Shown here piece by piece: positions 1-8,178 of a stretch of DNA of 64,000 nucleotides (positions are counted from its first letter, which is position 1; each line of letters opens with the position of its first letter). The stretch is from assembly GCF_001425445.1 (NCBI RefSeq), contig NZ_LMQU01000009.1:79817-143816 (forward strand). Direction: 5' to 3'. This stretch comes from Devosia sp. Leaf420. Lineage in GTDB: Bacteria > Pseudomonadota > Alphaproteobacteria > Rhizobiales > Devosiaceae. Under the pieces are notes generated by a model that was not told where the DNA came from, did no database searches, and worked only from the letters and a program-made list of their open reading frames with translations. The translations under genes and the position numbers were made by a program.

Positions 1-703
1 CATGCATGATCGTCGTAGCCGCCATCATGGCAACGACCTGCGCGAGCGAGGTCCCGATCACGACATTGCCGGGCACGCGCAAGAGATAGACGAGCGCGGG
101 CACCATGACGAAGCCGCCGCCAATGCCGAGGAGCGAGCCGACGAAGCCGATAAAGAGCCCGATCAAGAGGACCGGCAGCACGCTGATATAGAGCCGGCTC
201 TTCTTGAAGCGCACGCGCCAGGGCAGGCCATGGATCCAGCTATGCTGGTTGGGCTGTCGGTCGCGAACGACGACGCCCTTGCGCTGCTTGAGGAGCGCGC
301 GCACCGATTCCTGCAGCATCAAGGTGCCGACAAAGCCAAGGAGCACCACGAAGCCGACCGCGATGACAAGATCGAGTTGGCCATTGGCCCTCAGGATCGA
401 GAAGGTCGCAACGCCCCCGAAAGCGCCGAGAATGCCCGAAAGGATGAGGTACATCGCCAGATGCAGGTCGATGCCGCCGCGTCGATAGTGGCTAAGCGCC
501 CCTGAGGTCGAGGCGGCAACGACCTGCCCGGTCACCGATGCAACGGCGACCGAAGTCGGGACGCCGGAAAAAATCAGCAGCGGGGTGAGGAGAAAGCCAC
601 CACCGACGCCGAACAGTCCCGACAAGAAGCCGACTGCCCCTCCGATCCCCACGAGGAAAAAGAGGTTCACGGAAAGCTCGGCGATCGGCAGATAGATCTG
701 CAA
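1..703 (-). CDS. TauE/SafE family sulfite exporter-like permease (partial, C-terminus missing)
   Basis: Reading the minus strand from a TTG at 703 gives an uninterrupted hydrophobic protein that leaves the window at its 3' end (about 234 residues visible). It holds the two glycine-rich signatures of TauE/SafE permeases, one near the N-terminus (SGLFGVGGGFLLTPLL) and a related copy in the second half (GSLLGIGGGFVMVPAL), separated by a short charged loop rich in Lys/Arg. This internal duplication is typical of the family, inner-membrane transporters linked to export of sulfite, sulfoacetate or similar anions. Substrate cannot be told from sequence. The start codon is TTG in this reading; no in-frame ATG with a ribosome site is visible just upstream. 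The next gene (836-1234) is on the same strand 132 bases upstream. Confidence 0.85.
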   Translation of the reverse strand, partial: MQIYLPIAELSVNLFFLVGIGGAVGFLSGLFGVGGGFLLTPLLIFSGVPTSVAVASVTGQVVAASTSGALSHYRRGGIDLHLAMYLILSGILGAFGGVATFSILRANGQLDLVIAVGFVVLLGFVGTLMLQESVRALLKQRKGVVVRDRQPNQHSWIHGLPWRVRFKKSRLYISVLPVLLIGLFIGFVGSLLGIGGGFVMVPALVYLLRVPGNVVIGTSLAQVVAMMAATTIMH

Positions 704-835
704 GACCCTGGGTCCCGTCTGGTCTGGTGTTTGAGCCTGAAGCTAACGGTTAGACCGTCAACAAGTGGTCAAGGTTCCAGAAAAACAGGTCAAAATTTTA
801 TCGATCCGTAGGATTTTTTGTGCACCGCCGTTTGG

Positions 836-1234
836 CTAGTTCGCCACAGGCGTCGCCATCAGCTCCCACACATTGCCCTCGGTATCCTCGAAATAGGCCG
901 AATAGCCCCATTCCGATTCCGTGCCCGGGGTAATGATGAGACCGCCACCGATCAGCACGCGCTCGAGGATCGCATCAACTTCCTCGGCGCTCTCCGCGCG
1001 GTGGCTGAGCACGAAGCCGGGGGTGCCTTCGAGAGCTTCGGGCTTGCCGGCGGTCAGGGCAATCTGCTCGCGCGGGAAGAGAACGAAGGAAAAATCGTCA
1101 TCGAAAAAGAAGGCGATGTGATCTTCACCCGCGCCGATCTGCTCATCGGGAATGTCGAACAATTCGCGATAAAACACAAAGGCGCGTTCGAGTTCGTCCA
1201 CCCCGATGGTGATGATGTTGATTTTCGGCTTCAT
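836..1234 (-). CDS. VOC (glyoxalase/bleomycin-resistance fold) family protein
   Basis: A 132-residue single-domain protein with the beta-alpha-beta-beta-beta pattern of the vicinal oxygen chelate fold: an N-terminal strand followed by a helix with FYRELF, a central strand region, and the C-terminal FEDTEGNVWELM, the usual position of the metal-ligand Glu. The length equals a typical two-module VOC protein. Such proteins may be lyases, dioxygenases or resistance proteins; nothing here fixes the substrate. It lies 29 bases downstream of the response regulator gene on the same strand and is probably cotranscribed with it. Confidence 0.85.
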   Translation of the reverse strand: MKPKINIITIGVDELERAFVFYRELFDIPDEQIGAGEDHIAFFFDDDFSFVLFPREQIALTAGKPEALEGTPGFVLSHRAESAEEVDAILERVLIGGGLIITPGTESEWGYSAYFEDTEGNVWELMATPVAN

Positions 1235-1263
1235 GGCGCACTCCGGTTTCGCGGTGGCCTCGT

Positions 1264-1935
1264 CTAGGCTTTTTCTGCCCCGGTGGCAAAGAGCGCTTCG
1301 AATTGCCCTTCTTCGATGCGGGCAGCCGCGATGACAGCCTGGGTACGGCTATCGACATCGAGCTTTTGGAGGATGGCGGAGACGTGGGCCTTCACCGTCG
1401 CTTCGGAAATGGACAGTTCATAGGCGATCTGCTTGTTCATCAGCCCATCGCTGAGCATCATCAGAACACGGACCTGCTGCGGGGTGAGGGCCGCAAGCCG
1501 CTTCATCAGCGCAGATTGTTCGTCCTCGCCGGTCAGGGTCGTGCCCTTAGGTATGAATACTTCCCCCGCGAGCACTGTCTCGATCGCACGCCGGATCTCC
1601 GTCGGACCTTCGGACTTGTGAAGATAACCCGAGGCGCCAAGCTCGAAGGCGCGGCGCACGACGGTCGCATCTTCGACCGCGGAAATGATCATTACCGGAA
1701 TATCGGGATATTGCGCCCGCACCAGCAAGAGACCGGAAAAACCCCGCACGCCCGGCATGTTGAGGTCGAGCAGCACTAGGTCGCAATCGCGGTCGGCATC
1801 GAGCGATTTGCTCAACGCGTTGAGGTCGCCTGACTCCTCGACATGCACGGTCGCATCCCCTCCCGCAAGCGTCTGGCGCAGGGCTGCGCGGAACAGCGGA
1901 TGGTCGTCGACGATGATGATACGGCGGCGAGTCAT
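1264..1935 (-). CDS. NarL/LuxR-family response regulator
   Basis: This 223-residue protein has an N-terminal receiver domain (about 5-125) with the acidic pair after IIIVDDH, phospho-acceptor Asp57 in VLLDLNMPG, and a switch lysine in YLHKSEG, followed by a LuxR-type helix-turn-helix at about 150-195 (LTPQQVRVL...SEATVKAHVSAILQKL). It should be a cytoplasmic DNA-binding output protein of a two-component system. No histidine kinase is adjacent, so its partner is unknown. It is transcribed divergently from the PodJ-like gene, with 173 bases between the starts. The ATG start at 1935 begins directly before the first receiver strand, so no shorter start is plausible. Confidence 0.92.
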   Translation of the reverse strand: MTRRRIIIVDDHPLFRAALRQTLAGGDATVHVEESGDLNALSKSLDADRDCDLVLLDLNMPGVRGFSGLLLVRAQYPDIPVMIISAVEDATVVRRAFELGASGYLHKSEGPTEIRRAIETVLAGEVFIPKGTTLTGEDEQSALMKRLAALTPQQVRVLMMLSDGLMNKQIAYELSISEATVKAHVSAILQKLDVDSRTQAVIAAARIEEGQFEALFATGAEKA

Positions 1936-2017
1936 GGGCGTTTGGAACTCCAGAAGCGATCAAATGACGAGAAAACCATCGTTTCAGGCCTTCAGCATTC
2001 GCATAATGCAGCGATGC

Positions 2018-2032
2018 TTAACGGGTTCTTTA
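2018..2032. promoter_or_regulatory. Possible CtrA-type site (one mismatch) upstream of the PodJ-like gene
   Basis: TTAA-N7-TTTA occurs in the intergenic region between the divergent response regulator and the PodJ-like gene, 77 bases before the latter's start. The alphaproteobacterial cell-cycle regulator CtrA binds TTAA-N7-TTAA. One base differs from consensus, so this is only a candidate. Confidence 0.25.
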
Positions 2033-2108
2033 CCATGTTTTCCCAAAAGTAACCTTTAGACCTTCGTGCTGCTTCGGCTTGGCACCAGCGAGTTGACAGG
2101 GACTGCCC

Positions 2109-5100
2109 ATGGCCCGCGCCTATCCACAATCGGACTACGCAGACGCCGCCCACGAACCGGGAGCTGGCGACTGGCAGGCATTGCGTGGCGAACTGGTCGC
2201 CCTGCTCGATCAAGTCGAAAGCCGGTTTGGCGCGAGCGCCTCGCCAGCTAACGGCCTATCGACCCGCGTCAAGCACCTGCGCGATCAGGTCGGCACCCCA
2301 GACACCTCCAATCGCCGTCGCGAAGCGCTCAAAAGCGTCAAGCGCGCCGTCGATCGCTTCAATCATCAGGATGACGATGCCGATGATCTGACAGCGGCCA
2401 TCAATGAAATCCGCTCCCGCCAAGGGCCCGCCGGCGTTTCGCTCCTCGATCGCCGCCCGGCCGATATGCCGGACTATCGCGACCTCTCCGTGCTCGTCTC
2501 GGGCATCGGCGATCGCATCGGCAATCTCGAAGGCCAGTTGCGCACCGTCCGCAACGGCTCGGAAGACGTGCGCGAAGTCGCAAGCCAGGTCGAGCAATTG
2601 ACCCAGGTCGTTGAGCTCCTCGCCGGTGCCGTCGGCGAAACCGGCCAGGTCAAGCGCTTGGAAAAGCAGATCGCGGCGCTCGGCGCCATGATCGAGCAGG
2701 GTCCGCGCGTCGATCTCAGCGCCGTCAATGCCCGTCTCGACGACGTGTCCAATACCGTCGCCAAGCTTGCCGAACTCCAGGCCCAGCAGATGGAACGTGA
2801 AATCGTGCGCGAAGAACGCGCCGAGGCCGCGCCCAAGGGCAAGTCCATGGCCAAGCTCGAGCCGGCCATGGCCTCGATCGAAGCCAACGTCCGCAGCGTC
2901 TATGATCGCATCGATGCGATCGAGCGCAATATGAGCATTTCATCCGGCGATTTCGAACGCCTGACCGGCGAAATGGCCGCTGTCACCCAAGCCCTGCGCG
3001 ATCACTCCATCAACCCCGACCTCATCGTCTCCCGCGTCGATGCGCTTGCCGATCGTCTCGAACAGAGTGGCAGTGGATCGGGCGACGTGCTTGCCCTCAA
3101 GGATGATATCGCCGCGCTCAAGCAGGCCGTCATCACCGGCATGGAGCCGCGCTTTGCAAAAATCGAAAGCCAGATCGAAGCGCTGAGCACCAAGGTCGTG
3201 CCGGTCGATACCGGCGCCGTCGAAAGCCAGCTCAAGCGCCTGATGGTCCGCATGGACGAAGCCGGCGCCCAGCTCGACGGCCTTGCCCGGCTCTATCATG
3301 ATGCCGGCGACAAGCCCGATTTCGAGCAGCTCGCTACTCTCGTCGCCGAACGCACCAGCGACGCCATGAGCCGCAAGGCGCCTGCGCCGGTCGCCATGTT
3401 CGGCCCGGAAAGCCTTAAGACCATCGAAGATCGCATTTCGAGCCTCGTGCGCTCGGTTTCGAAGACCCCCGACGCCGACACTCTTGCGCAGCTCATCGCC
3501 GAAAAGGCGTCGGCCGCCGTCGCCAAGTCCGGCGCCACGGCGCCCGCGTTCAATCCCGAAGGGTTTGAAGCGCTCGAAAAGCGCATGACCGCCGTCTTCA
3601 ACACCGCTGGCAAGGATACCGCCGAACGTCTCGCGCGCCTCGAAGCGGCCCTCGCCTCGCGCAACACCGCGCCGACCGGCGCACCGCGCGCCGAAGCGCC
3701 GGCTGCTGCACCGGCCCCCAAAGCCCCGACCTATGTCGAGGACGACGATCTCGACGTCCAGTCCTCGCGGCTTGACCAACTCCTCTCGCGCCTCGATGCC
3801 CGTCAGCGCGACGATGCCATGCCGGCCAATCCGGCAGACGAAGCGCCGCTGGTCGATCGTGGTTTCAAGGAGGCGCCAAAAGCCGAGGCTGCGCCTGCCG
3901 CTGCACCACGCCCCGCTGCCAAGCCTGCGCCCAAGGCCGAAGTGCGCCCCGAAACTCCCGCTTTCGATCCCGAAAAGGTCGAGCGGCCGCCGCGCCCGCA
4001 ATCGAGCTTTGCAGCCGAAAAGGAAAGCTTTGGCGCCCCACGAGTCGACGTTGCACCCTCTGTCGAAGCGCCGCAGACCAATACCAGCACCTTCGTTGCC
4101 GCTGCACGCCGCGCCCAGCGCGCTCGTCAGGAACTACCCGCTGCGCCCTCGGGGTCGGATTCGATCATCGGCCGTGCCCTGGCGCGCGTAAAGCCGCAGC
4201 CCAAGGCTGAAGCCGCTGCTGTCGAAACGCCCGTGGCGCCCAAGCCGGAAAAGCGCCGTCCGCGCAAGCCTGCGCCGGAAGTCGCTGCACAAAGCGCCGA
4301 AGACACCGATGAAGCTCAGCCAAGCTTCCTCGTTCGCCATCGTCGCCCGCTTCTGCTCGCGGCAGCCGTCGTGGCCGTGTCCATGCTGACCCTCAATCTC
4401 GTCTTGCAGCGCATGCGCGAGGATACGGCGGCTCCTGCAGCGGTCGAATCGACCGCGACCGACGCAACGCCGGAAGTCAGCTCGCTCACTATTCCGGTTG
4501 ATCCCGCGCCCTCGACCCAGACCTCCGAACTGATCGCTCCGCGCGTTATCGATATGGTCGATGCCACTTCGGTCGGCGCCATCAATCCGGGCGAGCGCAT
4601 GTCGTTCTCGCGCGCCCCGGAAGTCACGCCCATGCCGCCGGCGCTTTTCGCCGAACAGGCCAAGCCGCTGTCGACGACGGCTGAATCGGTCATCGAGGAA
4701 AACCCAGTCATCGGCGCGGTCAATCCTGCCGTCCAGGAAACCTTCGATCTGCCGCCCGAAGCCGTTGGCCCCGAGGCCATGCGGCAGGCGGCAGCAGATG
4801 GTGACGCCCGCGCCCAATTTGAAATCGCGGCCATCTATACCGAAGGCCGCGCCGTCCCGGCCGACCCCAAGGAAGCGGCCGTCTGGTACGAACGCTCCGC
4901 AGCCCAGGGCTTTGCTCCGGCGCAATACCGTCTCGGCAGTCTCTATGAAGCGGGTACGGGGGTCGACAAGGACCTCGATATGGCTCGCCTCTGGTATCAG
5001 CGCTCCGCCGATGCCGGCAATCGCATGGCCATGCACAATCTTGCCGCGCTCTACGCCAGCGGCCAGCTTGGCGATCAGCAGTTCAACCAGGCCGCCGAAT

Positions 5101-5597
5101 GGTTCGAGCGGGCCGCACAGCGCGGTATGACCGATAGCCAGTTCAATCTCGGCATGCTCTATGCCCGCGGCCTCGGCGTCGAGCAGGATTTCGAAAAGTC
5201 CTACAAGTGGTTCTCGCTCGCCGCCAAGCGCGGCGACGCGGATTCGGCCAAGGCCCGCGACGATATCGCCAAGTCCCTGACGGCGGATGCCGTCAGCCGG
5301 ATCACCGCCGAAGTCGATGCCTGGAAGGCCGAGCCGATCGAGCTCGAAGCCAACTTTGCACCCATCGGCACCTGGATGAAGGATTTCAATCCCGGCGACG
5401 CGATCACGAGCAAAGAGGTGATCGCCCGCGTTCAGGAAGTGCTGACGCGCCTCGGCTACGATATCGGCAGCCCAGACGGCGTCGCCGGTCCCAAGACCGC
5501 CGAAGCGATCAAGACTTTTGAACGCGGCACCGGCATGAACGAAACCGGCAAGATCAATCCTCGGCTTCTTGCGGTCCTTGGCAGTCAACCTGTCTGA
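2109..5597 (+). CDS. PodJ-like polar/cell-envelope protein: coiled coil, single TM, Sel1 repeats, peptidoglycan-binding domain
   Basis: This 1162-residue protein resembles alphaproteobacterial PodJ-like proteins in layout. Residues 1-530 are charged and heptad-rich, predicting long coiled coils. Residues 530-740 are Ala/Pro/Lys-rich and probably disordered. One hydrophobic segment at about 745-765 (LLLAAAVVAVSMLTLNLVLQ) would anchor it in the inner membrane with the coiled coil in the cytoplasm. After a periplasmic linker come about four Sel1-type repeats (889-1055, e.g. ARAQFEIAAIYTEG, AQYRLGSLYEAG) and a C-terminal peptidoglycan-binding_1 domain (about 1100-1158, VLTRLGYDIGSPDGVAGPKT). In Caulobacter and Agrobacterium PodJ localises pole-specific machinery; that role here is inferred. 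The ATG at 2109 has an AGGG about eight bases upstream. It is monocistronic and ends at a strong hairpin terminator. Confidence 0.85.
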   Translation: MARAYPQSDYADAAHEPGAGDWQALRGELVALLDQVESRFGASASPANGLSTRVKHLRDQVGTPDTSNRRREALKSVKRAVDRFNHQDDDADDLTAAINEIRSRQGPAGVSLLDRRPADMPDYRDLSVLVSGIGDRIGNLEGQLRTVRNGSEDVREVASQVEQLTQVVELLAGAVGETGQVKRLEKQIAALGAMIEQGPRVDLSAVNARLDDVSNTVAKLAELQAQQMEREIVREERAEAAPKGKSMAKLEPAMASIEANVRSVYDRIDAIERNMSISSGDFERLTGEMAAVTQALRDHSINPDLIVSRVDALADRLEQSGSGSGDVLALKDDIAALKQAVITGMEPRFAKIESQIEALSTKVVPVDTGAVESQLKRLMVRMDEAGAQLDGLARLYHDAGDKPDFEQLATLVAERTSDAMSRKAPAPVAMFGPESLKTIEDRISSLVRSVSKTPDADTLAQLIAEKASAAVAKSGATAPAFNPEGFEALEKRMTAVFNTAGKDTAERLARLEAALASRNTAPTGAPRAEAPAAAPAPKAPTYVEDDDLDVQSSRLDQLLSRLDARQRDDAMPANPADEAPLVDRGFKEAPKAEAAPAAAPRPAAKPAPKAEVRPETPAFDPEKVERPPRPQSSFAAEKESFGAPRVDVAPSVEAPQTNTSTFVAAARRAQRARQELPAAPSGSDSIIGRALARVKPQPKAEAAAVETPVAPKPEKRRPRKPAPEVAAQSAEDTDEAQPSFLVRHRRPLLLAAAVVAVSMLTLNLVLQRMREDTAAPAAVESTATDATPEVSSLTIPVDPAPSTQTSELIAPRVIDMVDATSVGAINPGERMSFSRAPEVTPMPPALFAEQAKPLSTTAESVIEENPVIGAVNPAVQETFDLPPEAVGPEAMRQAAADGDARAQFEIAAIYTEGRAVPADPKEAAVWYERSAAQGFAPAQYRLGSLYEAGTGVDKDLDMARLWYQRSADAGNRMAMHNLAALYASGQLGDQQFNQAAEWFERAAQRGMTDSQFNLGMLYARGLGVEQDFEKSYKWFSLAAKRGDADSAKARDDIAKSLTADAVSRITAEVDAWKAEPIELEANFAPIGTWMKDFNPGDAITSKEVIARVQEVLTRLGYDIGSPDGVAGPKTAEAIKTFERGTGMNETGKINPRLLAVLGSQPV

Positions 5598-5609
5598 GGC
5601 GCAGCCAAC

Positions 5610-5637
5610 AAAAAGCCCCGCGCGAGCGGGGCTTTTT
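5610..5637. terminator. Bidirectional rho-independent terminator
   Basis: A perfect inverted repeat with stem GCCCCGC/GCGGGGC and a GCGA tetraloop, flanked by A5 on the left and T5 on the right, sits between the convergent PodJ-like gene and the glycine-rich coiled-coil gene. It can end transcription from both sides. Confidence 0.9.
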
Positions 5638-5651
5638 GTATTGGCACGATG

Positions 5652-7205
5652 CTAAAATCCGCCGCCTGTCTTGAAGCCGCCGTGCTTTCGCGTCCCGGAG
5701 CTACCAGTCCGCGGCCTCGAAAACCCGCCGCCGCTGCCGCCACTGCTCGAGCCCCCGCCGCTCCAGCCGCCACCGAACCCGCCGGGCGCTCGCGGCTTGC
5801 GATTGCCCGACGATCCACCGCCGCCGCCAAAGCTGTTGTCGGGCCAGTTGAAGCCGCCGCCGCCCTCCCAGGGCGAGCCACCTTGCCGTGACGAAGAATT
5901 GCCTGCGCCCCATTCGCTGCCCGGCGTCCAGTTCTGGCTCTTGCGCCACTGGTCCCAATAGCTTGCCGCCGAAATGCCGCCGCGCAGGAAATCGTTGAGC
6001 AGATCACCCACGAGCCTGTCCTCGCGGAAGGTCGAGCGCGGATCGTCGAACCGCTGCTTCTTGAATTCCCACTGGATGTCTTCGAGCTCACGCCGCCGCG
6101 CCGCAAGCGTCCGGGCGCGATCGCGAAGGTCGCGGCTTTCTTCTTCTTCTTCGCGCATGCGTGTGCGCGCATCATCGATCTGGGCAACGATCGTATCGTC
6201 CTGACCAGTGCGCGTGCGGCGCGCTTCGGCGAGAAGCGTCTGGATATCTTCTTGTCCCAAGGCAGCTGCGAGCGCGGCCGCGGCCGAACTCAGCACGGGA
6301 TTGTCGCTGCCATTGAGGTCCTGCAACGACTGGGCCGCGGCATCGCGCTTGTCTTCGGCTTCGACGATTGCGGCATCGATCGCATCGACATCGGCCTGCG
6401 CCTTTGCCCGCGCTTCGCGCAGCGGTTTGCCGCCGGCCGCATCCGCCGCGGCATCGGCAAAAGCGGCGAGCTCGCCTTCTGCTGCTTCCGCGCCCGCCGC
6501 TTGCCGCTCGGCATGTTCGCGAAGGCGAAGCGGGATATCGTTGAGCATGGCATAGTTTGGCCGTGCCTTGGCAAAGCCGACAAGCCCCGCAACGAGGCCA
6601 TCGAGATAGCGCGTGAGATTGCCGCCACGATAGGCGCTGGTCCCAAAGCCATTGTCCCAGAGATAGATGAAGAGCGGATCGTCGCGATAGGGTTTGCCCT
6701 TTTCCTCGCGATCGGCTTCCGCCTGCTTGGTCTTGTCGAGCGATTGATCGGCAATTTCGGCTAGTGCCGCTGCGGCCGTGCGTTTCTCGATATAGGCCGG
6801 ATCGGCCTCGAGCCGCACTGCGACCTCTTTGAGAAGCGCGTCGAGCGCCTGCTGTTTTTCAGCCAGCACGGCGACGGCATTGGCGCGCCGCTCGATCAGC
6901 GACACGCGCCCGGCCTCAAAGCCGTCGAGCGTCTTCTGTGCGCCTTCGATAGCCTTACCATGCGTTTTCAGCGTCTCGCGGGCGCGCACTTCGGCACTCG
7001 AAATCCGTCCGTCCAGTTCGCGCTGGATCGATGGGTCGAGCCGCAATTGCGCAAGCTGGCGGAACAGCTCCGCCTCGCTTTCCTTGACCTTGGCGATGAC
7101 TTCGGAGGAGCGCGCCAGCCGGCGGGAGATTTCATCTTCTTCGCGGCGAATATCGCGCATTGCCTCTTCAAGGCTGGCGAGAGCCTGTGGACCGCCTATG
7201 CTCAT
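5652..7205 (-). CDS. Coiled-coil protein with glycine-rich C-terminal tail, unknown function
   Basis: I do not recognise a named family for this 517-residue protein. Residues 1-190 and 230-400 are charged, Ala/Glu/Lys/Arg-rich and predicted coiled coil (runs such as RMREEEEESRDLRDRAR). A less charged middle part (about 190-235) contains FIYLWDNGFGTSAYRGGNLTRYLDG. From about 425 the sequence is rich in Gly, Ser, Trp and Phe, ending in a GGGG/GGS tail reminiscent of the tails on TPM-domain membrane proteins. No signal peptide or membrane segment is visible. It is the last gene of a three-gene minus-strand set, only four bases after the stop of the DUF6384-like gene, which implies translational coupling and a shared function with that membrane protein and the TelA-like protein. 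Confidence 0.75.
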   Translation of the reverse strand: MSIGGPQALASLEEAMRDIRREEDEISRRLARSSEVIAKVKESEAELFRQLAQLRLDPSIQRELDGRISSAEVRARETLKTHGKAIEGAQKTLDGFEAGRVSLIERRANAVAVLAEKQQALDALLKEVAVRLEADPAYIEKRTAAAALAEIADQSLDKTKQAEADREEKGKPYRDDPLFIYLWDNGFGTSAYRGGNLTRYLDGLVAGLVGFAKARPNYAMLNDIPLRLREHAERQAAGAEAAEGELAAFADAAADAAGGKPLREARAKAQADVDAIDAAIVEAEDKRDAAAQSLQDLNGSDNPVLSSAAAALAAALGQEDIQTLLAEARRTRTGQDDTIVAQIDDARTRMREEEEESRDLRDRARTLAARRRELEDIQWEFKKQRFDDPRSTFREDRLVGDLLNDFLRGGISAASYWDQWRKSQNWTPGSEWGAGNSSSRQGGSPWEGGGGFNWPDNSFGGGGGSSGNRKPRAPGGFGGGWSGGGSSSGGSGGGFSRPRTGSSGTRKHGGFKTGGGF

Positions 7206-7209
7206 GCCA

Positions 7210-8148
7210 TCACCACTGCGTCACGGTGCCCTTGAGCACCGGCATCTGATATTCCACCTCGAGGAAACCGTCCGATTTCCGGCCCACTTCATTGGCCTGG
7301 ATGATGCCATCGTCGCGCTTGTCGGCGGCGACAGCATTATAGACGCCTTCCGAGACGCGCTGGCCCCATTGCGCAACGACCTCGGTCTTGCCAGTTTCCT
7401 CGTTGAGAATGGGCAGGCTCAAAACCTTGCCATCGGGATCGATGGCTTCGACGACGAGATAATAATTGGTCGCGTCGGTGTTAATTTCCGGAAAGGTCCA
7501 AAAGCCCGATTGAACGTCGGAGCGATTGACGACCTGCACCACGTATTCCTGGCGGAGTTGATCGCGTAGTGCCGTAAGCCGCGCGACGATATCTTCGGCG
7601 CCAGTGCGATTGCCTTCGGCCGCAAAAGCCTTGCCGCGGCTGACGAGGCTATCGGCCTGCACGACGGCCTGCTGCACCTTGGTCTCATCGAATATGGTCT
7701 TGTAGAGAGCATCCATCTGGGCCGGTAGGCCCTCGCTCAGTTCCACCTGATCCTGATGAGCGCGACCTTCCGCGAAGGGTCGAACGACCCCGAAATAGCC
7801 AATGGCAAGGACTACAATCACGCCCACGACGATAAGGGCAGGGCGCCCCCAGCGCTTGCGGCTGACATAGAGGCGCGCCAGCGTCGTCTTGAAGCTTGGC
7901 GATGGCGGGTCATAGGCAAAGCGGCTTTCGGCCAGCGCCTCGACGCCTTGCTTGAGGATGTGATCGGGCACTTCGATGCCCTGCTGGCGATAGATCTCGC
8001 GCAGGCGTTCGATTAGCTGCGCTTCGCGCGCCGCGCCGTCGAGTTCGCGCACAGCCAGATCCTGTCGATGGCGCAGTGTGTCCACCACGTCCATCGCCAG
8101 CATGACTTCATCGAGAGGGGCAGCCGTCTTGGCCGTCGCGTCACTCAT
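7210..8148 (-). CDS. DUF6384-like single-span membrane protein
   Basis: A 312-residue protein with a cytoplasmic N-terminal helical region (1-115; contains VVDTLRHRQDLAVRELDG and LREIYRQQGIEVPDH), one clear membrane span at about 124-142 (ALIVVGVIVVLAIGYFGVV), and an extracytoplasmic part that starts helical and ends in beta-rich sequence with NYYLVVEAIDPDGKVLSLP. I associate it with the uncharacterised family DUF6384 from memory; the family name should be treated as tentative. It lies between the TelA-like gene (30-base gap) and the coiled-coil gene (4-base gap) and so likely forms the membrane anchor of a complex made by the three proteins. Confidence 0.7.
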   Translation of the reverse strand: MSDATAKTAAPLDEVMLAMDVVDTLRHRQDLAVRELDGAAREAQLIERLREIYRQQGIEVPDHILKQGVEALAESRFAYDPPSPSFKTTLARLYVSRKRWGRPALIVVGVIVVLAIGYFGVVRPFAEGRAHQDQVELSEGLPAQMDALYKTIFDETKVQQAVVQADSLVSRGKAFAAEGNRTGAEDIVARLTALRDQLRQEYVVQVVNRSDVQSGFWTFPEINTDATNYYLVVEAIDPDGKVLSLPILNEETGKTEVVAQWGQRVSEGVYNAVAADKRDDGIIQANEVGRKSDGFLEVEYQMPVLKGTVTQW

Positions 8149-8178
8149 CCTCTGGGCCTATGTCTCCACCGGGCCCGA

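Noticed and set aside
4134-5588. Minus-strand frame of 484 codons opposite the PodJ-like gene
   Set aside because: Antisense of the Sel1/peptidoglycan-binding coding region; caused by high GC codon bias. Composition is Arg/Gly-rich without a start signal.
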